A stretch of DNA of 64,000 nt, from the NCBI GenBank assembly GCA_028583415.1, contig CM053275.1:5935040-5999039 (forward strand), written 5' to 3'. Origin of the DNA: Protea cynaroides (Eukaryota > Streptophyta > Magnoliopsida > Proteales > Proteaceae). Shown piece after piece: positions 48,501 through 57,929 of this stretch. Every line of letters starts with the position of its first letter. Position 1 is the stretch's first letter. The notes beneath the pieces are model-generated. The model saw only the letters and a program-made list of their open reading frames with translations. It did not search any database and was not told the DNA's origin. Made by a program: the position numbers and the translations under genes.

Positions 48501-50148
48501 TGGCCTTCTTTGATCTTCTACTAGTGTAACATTATGTAAAATAGCCAATATTACTTTAGGTTTACATCTGAATTTCAGACGAGTTGCTAAACATGAGTGT
48601 AAACCCAAACAACCACCATGTATGATTATTTTTTCAATTTTATTGTTTAAATGTGATTATGTATGCAAAAAGTGTGATTCCCTGGAGTATCAGGCCTTAA
48701 AATGACCATTTGAACATCGAGACACACTTTTTAAGCCTTCGTGGCTTTTTTATAGTGTCTCGCCGAGATCTTGTCCGAGATCTCAGAATTCTCGGTTTCT
48801 CTGAGGTTCAAGACACCGTCGAGGCTCGGGATTTTGAATCTTGATAAATACAAGACTGGCTGGTCCCTAAAGACCATCCTAGCATTTCATAAGCTGTGCT
48901 TTCAACACTTTTTTTCCCCCTTTCTGTTCAAACGAAATCACAGGCTCACATTGACCGTGGTTTATATCCTTACCTGTGGACGATTCTACCTGTAGAATCT
49001 TACATCTTAAAAACACCCCTGCTGTGAAATCCAAGCCTGAAACAAGGCCTGAAACTGTTCCGGCTAGGGCAGATTTCAGTGTGTTTTTTTGTCAATCTTA
49101 CTTGCTGATCCTTGCTATTGTGGAATTGATTCAGTAGGCTTACGGGTTAGGGAACTGTGCCTGAAATCCCTCATCGATAGATGTTCAAACGAAGTAGATC
49201 TCTCATCTGAAACTGAAACATCTCTATCGTCTCCTTTGTTTTAAGAACTTTCAAGGTTGAAGAAGACATCCTACACATCCCTTGGTTTATTCCCTAACTT
49301 CTACTTATGTCCCCCCCCCCCTCTTCTTATGAAGTAATCCTGTTTTGTCCTGCTTTTCCATTCTATTCCACCCAACTCTTTATTCTATTTCCAGTTGTCT
49401 TAATGGTCTATTTGTTCCCTCAAGAGGCATTCCAGTTTAGTCCTAAGTGTCTTTTTGAGTACGTATAACTCTCTCCAAGACTCACGGTATAGGGTCAACA
49501 TGATGTGGGGCTGAGTGTTTACAAGTTCACTTTTTTATACCCTAAGCACTTTCCATTCTCTTAGTGTTTTCATGATCAATCAGGTTGTTCTTGGTCTTAT
49601 TATCCTGCAGGTTCTATTCTTCTCAACAATGACTAGGCTGCTTGATGTTATGGAAGATTATCTCCACTGGAAACGCTACAGTTACCTTCGGTTGGACGGA
49701 CATACATCAGGAAATGACCGTGGCGCCCTTATTGAGGAATTCAATCGGCCAGACTCTCCTGCTTTTATATTTCTGCTCAGGTAACTTGGATTCCCATCTA
49801 TACTTATTTCCGGGCATCTTCTGTAACATGTTGGTGCTAGATGTTAAGCATATTCTTTACATTTTACTTCAATTGCACTTATATGTCTTTATGTGGTTAG
49901 CATTCGGGCCGGAGGTGTTGGAGTGAATCTCCAAGCTGCTGATACTGTTATCATATTTGATACTGATTGGAATCCTCAGGCAATATACAAAAGATCATCT
50001 CTTTTATTAATTTGGCTATCAATTATATTAGCTTTATTTTTAAAGCTTGCTGGTTTCATTATGCTGCTTTCAGGTTGACCTGCAAGCACAAGCTAGAGCT
50101 CATCGCATTGGTCAGAAGAGGGATGTACTTGTTCTGCGATTGGAGACG
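20495..50148 (+). CDS. SYD: SPLAYED-type SWI/SNF chromatin-remodelling ATPase, N-terminal 1759 residues
   Basis: Exons: 20495-20599, 20702-20763, 22680-24357, 26536-26702, 26814-26878, 26957-28074, 38009-38106, 38261-38446, 38709-38889, 39016-39210, 39305-39348, 39655-39711, 39887-39983, 40097-40269, 40354-40567, 41045-41170, 41271-41360, 43469-43585, 43720-43800, 43919-44016, 49611-49780, 49901-49980, 50074-50148. They total 5277 nt, exactly 1759 codons. SYD is the large nuclear ATPase of plant SWI/SNF complexes that moves nucleosomes at developmental loci. Seen in order: SYD-specific N-terminus (ASHNVEMEAAKFLQKLI), long low-complexity region, QLRAQCLVFLAFRNGL segment, HSA region, SNF2 ATPase, start of the helicase C lobe. 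The remaining C-terminus (about half the protein in Arabidopsis) is not found before 64000, so the gene is over 43 kb. Four introns start with GC. Confidence 0.93.
22680..24357 (+). CDS. SYD: SYD exon 3 (long disordered N-terminal region)
   Basis: A single 1678-nt exon codes residues 56-615: Ser/Gly/Gln/Asn-rich, with a basic patch KKASAKRKRGDS (about 23190-23220) that could act as a nuclear localisation signal. It begins AMETVINQNGLDIEALKSS, matching SYD orthologues. The donor is CAG followed by GTACTC. No catalytic domain is present; such regions serve as protein-interaction surfaces in the family. Confidence 0.92.
24725..24800 (+). mobile_element. Possible tRNA-derived SINE head
   Basis: GAGCTCAATTGGAAAAG resembles a tRNA A box and TCGGTTCACCTTGG about 30 bp later resembles a B box. 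No clear 3' end or target duplication is seen, so this is a weak candidate in SYD intron 3. Confidence 0.25.
25359..25480 (+). repeat. Recent 60-66-bp tandem duplication
   Basis: Two copies starting at 25359 and 25425 are nearly identical from TTAAATTCGGGGCAGATATA through GAGGAAATGCCA, differing mainly in TA-repeat length. It is a recent slippage or duplication within SYD intron 3. Confidence 0.85.
25570..25910 (+). mobile_element. TRIM element with both LTRs, PBS and PPT
   Basis: Direct terminal repeats at 25570-25644 and 25832-25910 share GTGTGTTGATA, TTTAGGATAAGCGGTTGTAACA-like text and end in CA. The left one is followed directly by TGGTATCAATAGC, an imperfect primer site for initiator-methionine tRNA. 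The right one is preceded by CGGGGGGAAGG, a polypurine tract. Flanks are AAACC (25565-25569) and AAACT (25911-25915), a 5-bp target duplication with one change. Total 341 bp with no coding capacity: a terminal-repeat retrotransposon in miniature, in SYD intron 3. Confidence 0.75.
25922..26080 (+). mobile_element. Au-like SINE
   Basis: TTTGGCGCGAAGGTAAAAAG matches the A-box head of the plant Au SINE family; GGTTTGAGTGTGAG about 40 bp on is a B box; then GTGAAAAAATTGTG and GACCCCATGCCAGTGG correspond to the Au body and its GACCCCGC...GGGAGC 3' part. It begins about 10 bp after the TRIM. The 3' T tail is not clear. Confidence 0.5.
26536..28074 (+). CDS. SYD: SYD exons 4-6
   Basis: Exon 4 (26536-26702) and exon 5 (26814-26878) encode EQHLKQLRAQCLVFLAFRNGL and the IALGESYQKE stretch conserved in plant SYD; the intron between them starts with GC (AG then GCATGT). 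Exon 6 (26957-28074) has a tandem CAGCAG acceptor, so A-G-S-S or G-S-S isoforms could both arise. It encodes lysine-rich KKTKKQK and a Ser-rich acidic end ELSASD...EEEEDEMSL before the KWIMDRQKRKLLGEENW segment leading into the HSA region. Confidence 0.9.
28971..29080 (+). repeat. 55-bp tandem duplication
   Basis: Two copies beginning GGTAAGTGGAAAATATAGTG (28971 and 29026) differ by a few bases near CTTA(C/T)(T/G)GG. A recent local duplication in SYD intron 6. Confidence 0.85.
29504..29690 (-). mobile_element. Au-like SINE, minus strand
   Basis: Read on the minus strand: a B box GGGATCGAGTCTCAGG, then GCAGCCACTT, AAATGGCAGAGATAAGGACC, CACCCCTTCCCGAGATTTGC and GCACTGGGTTAG, in the order of the Au SINE body, ending in a T-rich tail (the A run at 29505-29516 on the + strand). 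The A box is weak, so the 5' end is approximate. Confidence 0.5.
31371..31445 (-). mobile_element. 75-bp insertion with 9-bp target duplication inside the LINE
   Basis: AGGTGTAGA occurs at 31362-31370 and again at 31446-31454. Removing one copy and the 75 bp between restores LINE text. Read on the minus strand the insert has GAGTTCAATTAT (B-box-like) and ends in an A run (T run at 31372-31379 on the + strand), as a truncated tRNA-derived SINE would. Confidence 0.6.
32031..34400. mobile_element. Probable mitochondrial DNA insertion (NUMT) inside the LINE
   Basis: LINE reverse-transcriptase text stops after AGAGAGTTATTGAA (32030) and resumes at about 34400 with ACTATTACGGAGAACC. The ~2.37 kb between is clearly more GC-rich than its surroundings, has almost no homopolymers, and reads like plant mitochondrial spacer DNA. 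It includes a short copia-like ALSHPGWRAAMVDEMAAM segment (about 32550-32610), a type of fragment known to reside in plant mitochondrial genomes. A 20-bp word, GCCGTGGGACGAACTT, is duplicated near 33695 and 33730. No mitochondrial gene was recognised, so the origin is an inference from composition. Confidence 0.5.
35581..38008. other. SYD intron 6, right part
   Basis: Non-coding. It holds T runs near 36280 and 36450, and degenerate CAGTTGGATTG / CCGGTTTTA text (36590-37330) of the kind seen elsewhere in the window. The pyrimidine-rich end leads to the acceptor GGTGCAG at 38008. Confidence 0.6.
38009..39210 (+). CDS. SYD: SYD exons 7-10 (HSA region)
   Basis: Exons 38009-38106, 38261-38446, 38709-38889, 39016-39210 encode about residues 1066-1285: a highly charged helical segment with LKKLQLLKLQRRLRSDFLRD, KKYRHGRRIKQLEKFEQKM and WFKIKRERWKGFNRHVKEFHK. 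This is the helicase/SANT-associated (HSA) region that binds actin-related proteins in SWI/SNF ATPases. Exon 10 ends GACCAGGCACAG and its donor is GCAAGT, a GC-AG intron; the next exon resumes HYLESNEKYY. Confidence 0.93.
39305..41360 (+). CDS. SYD: SYD exons 11-17 (SNF2 ATPase N lobe)
   Basis: Seven exons encode about residues 1286-1552. Seen: YQMNGLQWLVSLYNNHLNGILADEMGLGKTVQ (Q motif and Walker A, exon 13), LVVVPSSVLSGW (Ia, exon 14), YIIIDEGHRIKN (DEGH Walker B, exon 15), LLLTGTPLQNN (motif III, split between exons 15 and 16), and FVLRRLKHK at the lobe end. All catalytic residues are present, so the ATPase is likely active. Short introns except the last. Confidence 0.96.
41361..43468. other. 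SYD intron 17
   Basis: 2.1 kb without coding. Two related segments (about 42590-42650 and 42800-42860, sharing GCCCAA(A/G)(T/G)CAAAGCCAT and AGAA(G/A)TTAGCTT) suggest an old duplicated or dispersed repeat. Confidence 0.5.
43469..44016 (+). CDS. SYD: SYD exons 18-20
   Basis: Exons 43469-43585, 43720-43800, 43919-44016 encode VENELPEKIERLVRCEASAYQ, MELRNICNHPYISQL and LVRLCGKLEMLDRLLPKLKA. These link the two ATPase lobes. Exon 19 appears to end at GAACTG followed by GCATGC (GC donor), preserving the AEL-VNTL spacing of orthologues. An in-frame alternative GT donor at 43813 would add four residues. Confidence 0.92.
44975..45086. mobile_element. 112-bp foldback MITE with TTTCGAC repeats
   Basis: The ends are inverted: AACCAAGGTTCGAG at 44975 and CTCGAAACCTTGGTT ending at 45086. 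The interior is a degenerate array of TTTCGAC/TTTCGGTCGAAACC. No target duplication was resolved. It lies in SYD intron 20. Confidence 0.6.
45600..48090 (+). mobile_element. Ty1/copia retrotransposon, 5'-truncated, with 3' LTR start
   Basis: In SYD intron 20. Text from about 45610 (post-integrase PPSIFGC, YYPP words) runs into reverse transcriptase 46320-47140 (VCTDPKWKAAMMEQM, NDTWDIV, KARLVVKGFTQ, YGLKQSPRAW, YVDDIV) and RNase H 47340-47760 (TYTDVDWGG, AKSSAEAEF, DNRAAVNIAHNP, TKHVEID). A polypurine tract, AAGGGGGAGTA, precedes a TGTGATATG LTR start at 47838. Stops and frameshifts at about 46435, 46728, 47140 and 47500 make it dead. The 5' LTR, gag and most of the integrase are missing; the 3' LTR end is uncertain. 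Confidence 0.85.
48260..48850 (+). mobile_element. ~580-bp MITE with TCTCGA arrays, copy A
   Basis: Closely similar along its length to 59303-59881: both have AAGTTCTTGAACAGGT(C/T)GAG at the left, a unique AT-rich middle (TGTAAACCCAAACAACCACC), and GCCGAGATCT...GAGATCTC and GAGATTTTGAA-like text at the right. The ends are degenerate TCTCGA arrays in inverted orientation. This copy lies next to the copia LTR and has lost a clean left terminus. Confidence 0.7.
49611..50148 (+). CDS. SYD: SYD exons 21-23 (helicase C lobe)
   Basis: Exons 49611-49780, 49901-49980, 50074-50148 encode VLFFSTMTRLLDVMEDYL (motif IV), YLRLDGHTSGNDRG, SIRAGGVGVNLQAADTVI (motif V) and QAQARAHRIGQKRDV (motif VI), ending at residue 1759 in LRLET before a GT donor. 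The intron after exon 22 begins GCAATA (GC donor). The expected continuation (EEQVR...EHKLGVANQSI in orthologues) was not found up to 64000. Confidence 0.95.
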
Positions 50149-50936
50149 GTGAATATTTCCTTGCTTTCATTTATTTCTCAAGGAATGGTTGTGATATAAT
50201 TTATTATGTTGGTTTATTAGTACATGATGCAGGCTTTTGAGTTTTTCTTGCTTGTGATAATCTGAGCAGCTTTATGTTTTTTTTCATCATGTTGTTTTGT
50301 TTCTTCCTGTGTTTGTTCTTTGTTAGTCATTACATTTTTGGTTTTTTTTTTTAATGGGGTGTTTACATGAAATGATGAAATCAACTTTCTTTTACTGGCA
50401 CAGGTTATGCAATGACCTACTTTAATAACCAGTGTTAGGTTTCCCATGTGATTCCTCCCCCCCCAAAAAAAAAAAATCCCTCTTCATTTTTGGCTAGTGG
50501 CTACTCACTCTTCATCTGGGACAGATCTAGTATGCTTTATTGCTATATGAGGTCTACCTTCTTCATGGCCACATTCCTTAGTCCTTGTTCAAGGTCGTTG
50601 TAGTCCTTAATCCTTATTCAGTGATGTTGTAGTTCAAATCTGCGGGTTATCTGAATCTACGGGTTATGAGCCTGACAAAATATGCTTGTTGGAAGTGATT
50701 AGGGGTAGATTTCTTAAACTAGGCTTTGGGATTGATTGCTAAGCTTGATAGACTGTGTAGAGAACATTTCAAGGATGGTTATATTATGAGGAGGAACCGA
50801 TAGAACATCCGAATAAATTTCCTTCAAGGAATCCATTAAGAGCCAGTGCCCAGCCTGACCAAGAGAAAATATTTCCATGAGAAAACAAAAAAATTTATTG
50901 ATCGAAACTACACTTGTATGAATTATATGGATCTAT

Positions 50937-51043
50937 GGGTGTAATCCATTATGACCTGGTGGTCATGGGTGGGTAAGGCTGTGTACATAAGCTCCCTTCC
51001 CAGACCCTGCAGTGGCCGGAGCTTTGTGCACTAGGTATGCTTT
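50937..51043 (+). mobile_element. Au SINE, 5'-truncated
   Basis: GGGTAAGGCTGTGTACATAA, then CCCTTCCCAGACCCTGCAGT and GGAGCTTTGTGCACTAGG, followed by a T run, is the 3' half of the plant Au SINE family almost word for word. Only a trace of the tRNA-like head (GACCTGGTGGTCATGGGT) remains. In SYD intron 23. Confidence 0.8.
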
Positions 51044-53294
51044 TTTTTATGGATGTAACCCATACTTGAACTCTTGTGGACAATTCAGTTACTGGTATAG
51101 TTATCAAGGTCTAGGCAACAAAGTGGTTCTAGATTCCCAAGGGTATTCAGTTTTTTTATTTTTTATTTTTAAATCGAGGCTCCCAGATAGGGAAGAAAAG
51201 GGAAATGCTCAGATTCAATGGAAAGAAAAAGGATTCAGTCTTAGGGAAGAAAGAACAAGTGAGATATATGGACCCCCTCCCCTCTCCCCGCAAAAAAGAA
51301 AAGGAAAAAAGAGGCAGTAGCAGCAAGACGTGTTTCCCAAACAAAGAAGAAGAAGCTGTAGCAGCGGCAGCATTAAGGCATCTGGGTGCCGGAATAAAAA
51401 GAAAGAAGTTCTGGTCTCCATTCTCCACTGTGCCATTAACATTTAAAAAAGAAAAGAAAAAGGAACAAAGAAAAATAATTAAAAGATATGGAGGATGAAG
51501 AAGCACAAGAAGAGTATTTTACTTATCGTCACCCGAATACTAGTTGAGAGTCTAATTGTTACCTTGACTGAAGGTCTGAGCTGCATCTCGTTACTCTCAT
51601 CATCTTCGTCTGCTCTCCATTGAAAACAAGCTCCGTTTTGGCCTTTTGGGATCTTTAATGCATTTGGTATAAGACTTTAAATGGTTTTACATATATACCC
51701 TTCTTCTTGTCTTATTGCTTCACCTCTTATCCCCGCTATTTGTGTTTCAGGGCATATAACCCCTCAAAAACTTAGTATTTTATACCTATCCCCACCCCAG
51801 GTGCCAAGGTGACAAGGCATCCAGGCACCACTTAGGCCCACGTTGCCGCCATGGCAACTATGGTTACTATTACTAACATACGTCTACTGCGAAGATATTA
51901 TGTTAAGATATCTGTAATGGAGGTAAAGCCTCAACATAAATAGTTAGTCACAAACTGATACCTTGTCTTAGATTTTTAAGATCTTATACTTTTTTGAAGC
52001 ATAACTAACTATTCTGATGACATCACTAATAAGGGTTGGTTTTATTTCCAACAAGCGTAAGATCTTGTGAATCTAAGACAAGGTATCAAAAGGGTTATAT
52101 TTTGATTTAATGATACTGATTGCAGGGCCTATCTTCTATTGGAAATATAGGGCAGTAGTAAATCCTGATAAGCAATAAAATCTTTTTGCATATTGTGTTT
52201 TACTTTTTGGGTGTTTATTTGGCTTCAATGAAAGACCGGCTCGTTACTAGTACTACTACTATTGCTCCTGTTGGTACTATTACTACCAAGGAATCAAGTA
52301 TCGTGTATCGGTACCGTATCGATCAGTTGAAATTAAGAGACGTATCGTATCGTATCGTGGATACGGTGGATACGTATGGATACAGGGCAAAATACGCACA
52401 AAAATGATCAAGGAACCTACAAAACACAATTTTAAAGCATAAAAACAGTATAATTAGCAACATTGAGAAAGAAAATGTTTCCTACATCATAGACACACAT
52501 GATTATGGGGCAGGATACGCACATTAATGATTAAGGATCATACAGAACACATTTTTAAAGCATAAAAACACAAAAATCTATAATTAACAACATTAAGAAG
52601 GAAAGTGTTTCTTACATGTAAATTACTTAGTTAATTCCATGTTGAGTGACGGCCCGGATCGAACTCTGACTCATATTGGGGAGGAAGAGGTGCAACCAAT
52701 ATTATTTGGAATGTATCTCTTATCCATACAGTAGGTAAACCAATCCATATGTTGATTATAGAAGGTAGTAAACTAGTAGTAAAAACGTGCATACTCTTCT
52801 GAAGTCGACATTCTTGTTTCTGGGACCCACGATGTCTCAGTTTGACCTCCATGTGATGTACTACCAGCGTCGATGTTCACCATTCTTGCTCCAGCTCCAT
52901 TGTCTGCAACAGAACTCATGCTCATTGACTCCATTTCATATGTAATCATATTAGTATCATCATCATGGAGTTGCTGCCTACCCTTCCCCTTCCTCTTCCC
53001 TTACCCCTTTCGGCTGTAATTCCTTTGTTGTAAGCGACCACCATGATCATCGTCTTGAGTTGTATGAGTATATCCTGCCTCCTCTGTAAAGTGCACCAGA
53101 TCATATGATTGCATACCACCACCACTACCACCAGCATCACTTCTACCACTGACCCCACCACCACCACCATCGTCATCATCATCATCATCATCACCACTCT
53201 TCTCAGAAATAGTGCCTCCATATTTAGCACCTGACCTCGTCCTTCTGGCATCACCATCAGAGGGGGACGAAGTACTCTCACTTTGGACTTGATC

Positions 53295-55954
53295 TTATCT
53301 TTGTGATGGTGGTTGTGTTTCGTCCTCTTCATTTAGTTGACGAATGATGTCATCTATTAAAGGATCAGGTCTAGTAGATTGTCTATTCTCAGCAATCTCA
53401 TCCATCACAAATGCTCTATCGGTGTCCTCTACCCATGCTCTAACTGGGTCATCCTCATCAAGCGCGTGGGTCATGTCATGTGGGTTGATGTAGGCTTCTG
53501 TCTCATTTGGCCGCTCCAATTCCATAAACTTTTTCATCAATTTCATGTTGTAGTGCACGTAGACCAGCTTCTGAAGTTTTTGATGGCTGAGGCGGTTGCG
53601 TGGTTTAGTATGTATAACCCCAAAAGTGCTCCAGTTCCTTTCACAACCACTTGAAGAGGCCGTTTGGGACAAAATCTGGATTGCAATCCTTCTCAAGTGT
53701 GGAGCACTTGTGCCATAGTTAAGCCACCAATCAGTTGCACAAATAACAATATTTCTAATCAGCCACTAATTAGTTAAGTAAGACACCAATCATTTAAGAC
53801 AAAAATAATATGTCCGTTGTCTAACTTACCAGGAGCCATCTTGAAAGCAGCAACCTTAGCAACCCGATCATTAAATTCTCCCTGGCATTCACGGAAAATT
53901 TTAATCTACAGTAGTTAAATAACTTTAGCCAATCATAAAGGGTTTGTGCAATTATATTTATGGAAAACAAAAGTGGTTTTTGTTACCTGTTCTGTGTCCA
54001 ACAAGACATTACTTGTATCTGGCTCCATTATATTGATAACTTTTCTAACAGCTTCTATATATTTCAACTCATAACCCCAATCCAGAGTTTGAATATTGTT
54101 GATCTAGGTTTAAGTAATATGCTACACATCCAGATGTAAGAAACATTAAAAATTTATAATTCAAATCCTAACTGATAAATATAAAAAGCAATAATCTAAG
54201 ACTAATGGAAACAAAGTACCTGCCATATGAATGTCTTGTAACAACATTCCTTCCCATCGGTTCTCTATAATCTTCAAATATTTTTTCTTGGATGATGGGT
54301 TCCATTCATTTAACTTATACCTTATCGTCCTTATTGCATCGACCAACAATCCCATTGTTCGCTCCTTATCACCATCAACCATCTTAAGTAGAACAAATAG
54401 GGGCTTCATAATCTGAGTTATTTCATCAACCTTCTTCCAAAATTTTGTTGACATAAGGATTTCTGTCACCTCAGTCCCTATCTTGGTTGCATGATATGTA
54501 CTCGACAACCATTCTCCACTAGTTACCATCTGGAGTAAACCTGCCGTTCGCTGCCCAAGGTTGTCCAAGGCAATGTAGTTGGTTGCAAACCTTGTTGCTC
54601 CAGACCTTATCAAGTCTCCTTGTGTGTGCTTCCTTATTAAAGCCAATACCCAACTGTGATTGTAAATAAAATTTGTCACCTTTCTTGCTTGACGAACCAT
54701 CTTAGCCACCTTGGGCAACTCTCCAATATCTTTAAACATTAAATCAACACAGTGTGCAACACAATGTGTCCAAAATAGGTGTTTCCTCTTCAGCATAAGG
54801 GTTAGTCCAGTTTTTTTGTAATTAGCAGCATTATCTGTAACAATCGGAACTACATTTTCTTCCCCAACTTCCTCAACTTCATCTATCAATTTGAAGATAT
54901 AATGTGCATTTTTCACGTGAGCGGATGGATCCACTGACTTGAGGAAGATGGAATGCTCATCACAGTAGACAAGAAAGTTGATGATGGACAATCTTGTGGG
55001 TCCACTCCAACCATCACACATGATGGTTATTCCATACTGGGACCATTTCTGTTTGAAGGTTTCTATATAATCATTCACTTCACCCACTGTGGCATCCAAG
55101 TAAGGGCCACCAATCTGATAAGCTGTGGGGGCCGTTACACCAGGTCCACAGCGCTGTACTCCCTCACCATTGCCTTGAAATAGGGATCTTTGGCCTTGTG
55201 TGATGGGATAAATGCATTGTGGAACCATCTAGCGATAAACTTTCTCATTCTCTCACCATGGACTTAGAATGCACTGACTCCTCTATCCTCTGTTGCCCTG
55301 CATCTCTTGGTTTAAAGGGCATTGAAAGAATCATGACATGAATTTTGGGCTTTTTTTCCTCTTACCTCTCACTCGATCAAACATACCTCTTGCACTGCTG
55401 GATTTACTCAATGAAGCTGGTTGCTTGCCCCTGCTTCTCTGTGTCCCACTACCACCAGTACCACTACGACCAACACCCTGAGACATAGACCTTATTAGCT
55501 GATCCTCATTCCAACGTTTCTTTGCTGCCTCATGCCTTGATCTCTTAACCACTTGCTGAATCTCTTCTTCAACATCCATATCGGATCCCTCATAATCCTC
55601 TAAATTTAAGTGACCCTCATCCTCCATAAGGTTTTCTGTTATTCTCTCTGTATCATCCTTTTTCTGTTTTTCTTTTGCTTTTCCTTCAGCTAAGTGCTTT
55701 GCCGTTGCCTTGCTCACCTCTACTGGACATTTTGAGCACTTCTTGACATTGGCAAAACCTCCCGCCATGTGTTGCTTTTGTCGTGTCACCCCACCACCAT
55801 GATGTTTAGTGCCACAGAAATTGCACTTTGTCGTCAATTTATTGTCGTTGATTTTAGTGCAATACAACCAACCCACGTTTTTGTTCGCCATATTCCTACA
55901 CATCACACGTGTGATATGACATACGGGATTAATATGTAACTTAATGTGGAACAT
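53295..55954 (-). pseudogene. hAT transposase with BED finger, DUF659 and dimerisation domain
   Basis: Minus-strand pieces in order: 55331-55954, N-terminal BED-type zinc finger (CNFCGTKHHGGGVTRQKQH) and a nuclear basic segment; 54161-55228, DUF659/RNase-H-like core with MCDGWSGPTR, TDNAANYKKTG and THCVAHCVDLM; 53295-53696, C-terminal hAT dimerisation domain (RRIAIQILSQTASSSGCERNWSTF). The N and core parts are out of frame around 55160-55330: the expected MRKFIARWFHNAFIP text is in another frame and meets a stop. Part of the gap 53697-54160 may be an intron. Largely preserved but probably inactive. Confidence 0.85.
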
Positions 55955-56609
55955 TGTATATGTAATTGAAAAAAAAAATTTACATATAAAATTCTTACAT
56001 ATAATGGTAAAATTTTACATCAAGCAAATGGGGCCTAAGGTTTTTTGTGCACTTGTAAATGTTCAACCCAAAAAGAGTTTGCCCCAAGACAAAATAAGGA
56101 TAGAGAAATTAGGACCAACAAGAGAGTTCATGAACCATGAGTGGGTGGGTGCATGGGCAACACATATGATCATGATTTTATGGACTTAGGCAAGGATAAG
56201 TGAAATTGGCCAAGGCCGATCCCAAGCAACACCCAATTCTGATAAGTGTTATGCCATTCCTAATCGATTCTAGGGTTTTTTAGGCCAATGGGGACAAGGA
56301 ATTGTTTCAAAATCAGCTAGGGCTGATTCCATGTTCTTGAACCTTGCATAGGACCGTATACATTAAATGGGAAGGTTAATGAATTAAATTATGAATTTTT
56401 TTTTTTGCTAAGAAATTATGAAAATTTAATTTATGACTAGGTGGGTCTCATATGCTTATATAGATCTTACACGCTTAGATTAATTGCTAAAGTTAATTCA
56501 TATATACTAGTCACATTAAATATAAAATTAAATGATGATAAATTATAAAAATAACATCAAATATAAAAGTGGTATTAAATCACAAAAACAAAATCATATA
56601 ATGTAAGCA

Positions 56610-56620
56610 AAGAGAGAGGG

Positions 56621-56655
<35 letters not shown>

Positions 56656-56870
56656 CAGAGAGAGAGAGCAGAGAGAGAGAGAGAGAGAGCAGAGAGCCGA
56701 GAGCAGAGAGAGAGCTGAGAGGTATTATATTATATAATTTATATATTTATTTTTTTAACCAAAAAATAAAAAAAATGCTGAAAAGTGAGAACAGAGAGAG
56801 CAGAGAGGAGCAGAGAGCAGAGAGCAGAGAGCAGAGAGAGAGCAGAGAGCAGAGAGAGAGAGAGCTGAGA
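56610..56870. repeat. GAGAGCAGAG minisatellite, duplicated with flank
   Basis: Two blocks of GAGA and GCAGAGAG repeats (about 56618-56722 and 56795-56866) are each followed by GCTGAGAGGTATTATAT and an AT-rich stretch, so block and flank were duplicated together. It lies near the 5' side of the hAT transposase. Confidence 0.85.
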
Positions 56871-57929
56871 GGTATTATATAATTTATATTTATATAAATA
56901 ATTTTTTAAACAAAAAAAAAAAAAAAACTCAAAAATTACCATTGAACAACAAAGATGGTAGATCAGTGGTTTACACATCTTATATAAGTAGTAGAAGACC
57001 AAAGGAATAATTTTTGAAAAAAAAAAATCAAAATTTTAACTGTTCTTCAAAAAATTCTCAAATCGAACCTCTAATCAGTGTTTAAATCCATGATTGTAGT
57101 ATGCATTCATCAAATGGGACCATACTTCACTGATTCATGGGAAAAAACAACACAAAAATCGAATTAATATGAAAAAAATTGAAGTTCAAAGTCATACCTT
57201 TAGGGTTTTCCACCTGTGGAGCTTGAAGAGATGATTTTAGCTTCTAATCTTCACAAACAAAGTGTTTAATGCCTCCTTTTCAGTCGTTTTAGGGCTAAGA
57301 ATCAAAGCCCTATGCTATTTTGGAGAAATCTCAGAGGAAAATCGATTTTTGGAGAGAAGAATGAGTATCGGCTGCTAGAAAATGACGAACAGAAGAGTGA
57401 TTTTGTCTCCTTCGATACTGGTCGATACATATGGGCTGTATCGACCAGTATCGAGCCGATACGGCTCGATATTGGTCGATACATTATTTTTTTTGTTTAA
57501 ACTAATTGCAAAAGTATATCGATACAGATGCTATGTATCGATCGTATCGAACCGATATGCACGAGGTCGATACTGATTCGTGCAAAAGGGCCCGAAATTG
57601 CCGACCAGCCGCCTTAATGGACAGTTACGGTCTGTATTTTTTAAAAACGGGATAAAGTTCATCGCCAATTCGTAATTTTATGGTATTAAATTTTGACGGA
57701 TTATACCGATACATATCGGCAATTGATATGCGGCGGAAGGAAATATCTACATATAAAAGTAAGTCGATACTTGATTGAGTTGATTCCTTGATTACTACTA
57801 CCCGGCCTTTTCGGCAGTCTTGGTTGAAGCGGCCGGCACACGGACACGGGGGGGGGGGGGGGGGATGGCCTGGTCACTAGGAAGAGGGTTTTGGTTCAGG
57901 TTTGGTTGAAGTGTGGGTTCAGAATCACG

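Larger units (their letters stand above)
52287..57790 (-). mobile_element. hAT transposon, 5.5 kb, with TIRs and 8-bp target duplication
   Basis: The left end reads CAAGGAATCAAGTATCG; the right end, inverted, reads CAAGGAATCAACTCAATCAA then GTATCG (nine extra bases). ATTACTAC occurs at 52279-52286 and at 57791-57798, the 8-bp duplication hAT elements make. Both ends carry subterminal arrays of GTATCG/CGATAC words (52296-52380 and 57400-57780), typical transposase-binding clusters. Inside is a minus-strand transposase (53295-55954). The left part has a ~115-bp tandem duplication (52383-52618) and the right part GAGAGCAGAG minisatellites (56610-56870). It sits in SYD intron 23, opposite to the gene. 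Confidence 0.88.

Noticed and set aside
51012..51506. Overlapping ORFs on both strands near 51200-51500
   Set aside because: Purine-rich A/G text yields Lys/Glu or Phe/Leu ORFs with no domain; not the missing SYD C-terminus.
52946..53332. His/Met/Val-rich minus-strand ORF
   Set aside because: Translation of CAT/ACC trinucleotide-like text downstream of the transposase stop, in a different frame.
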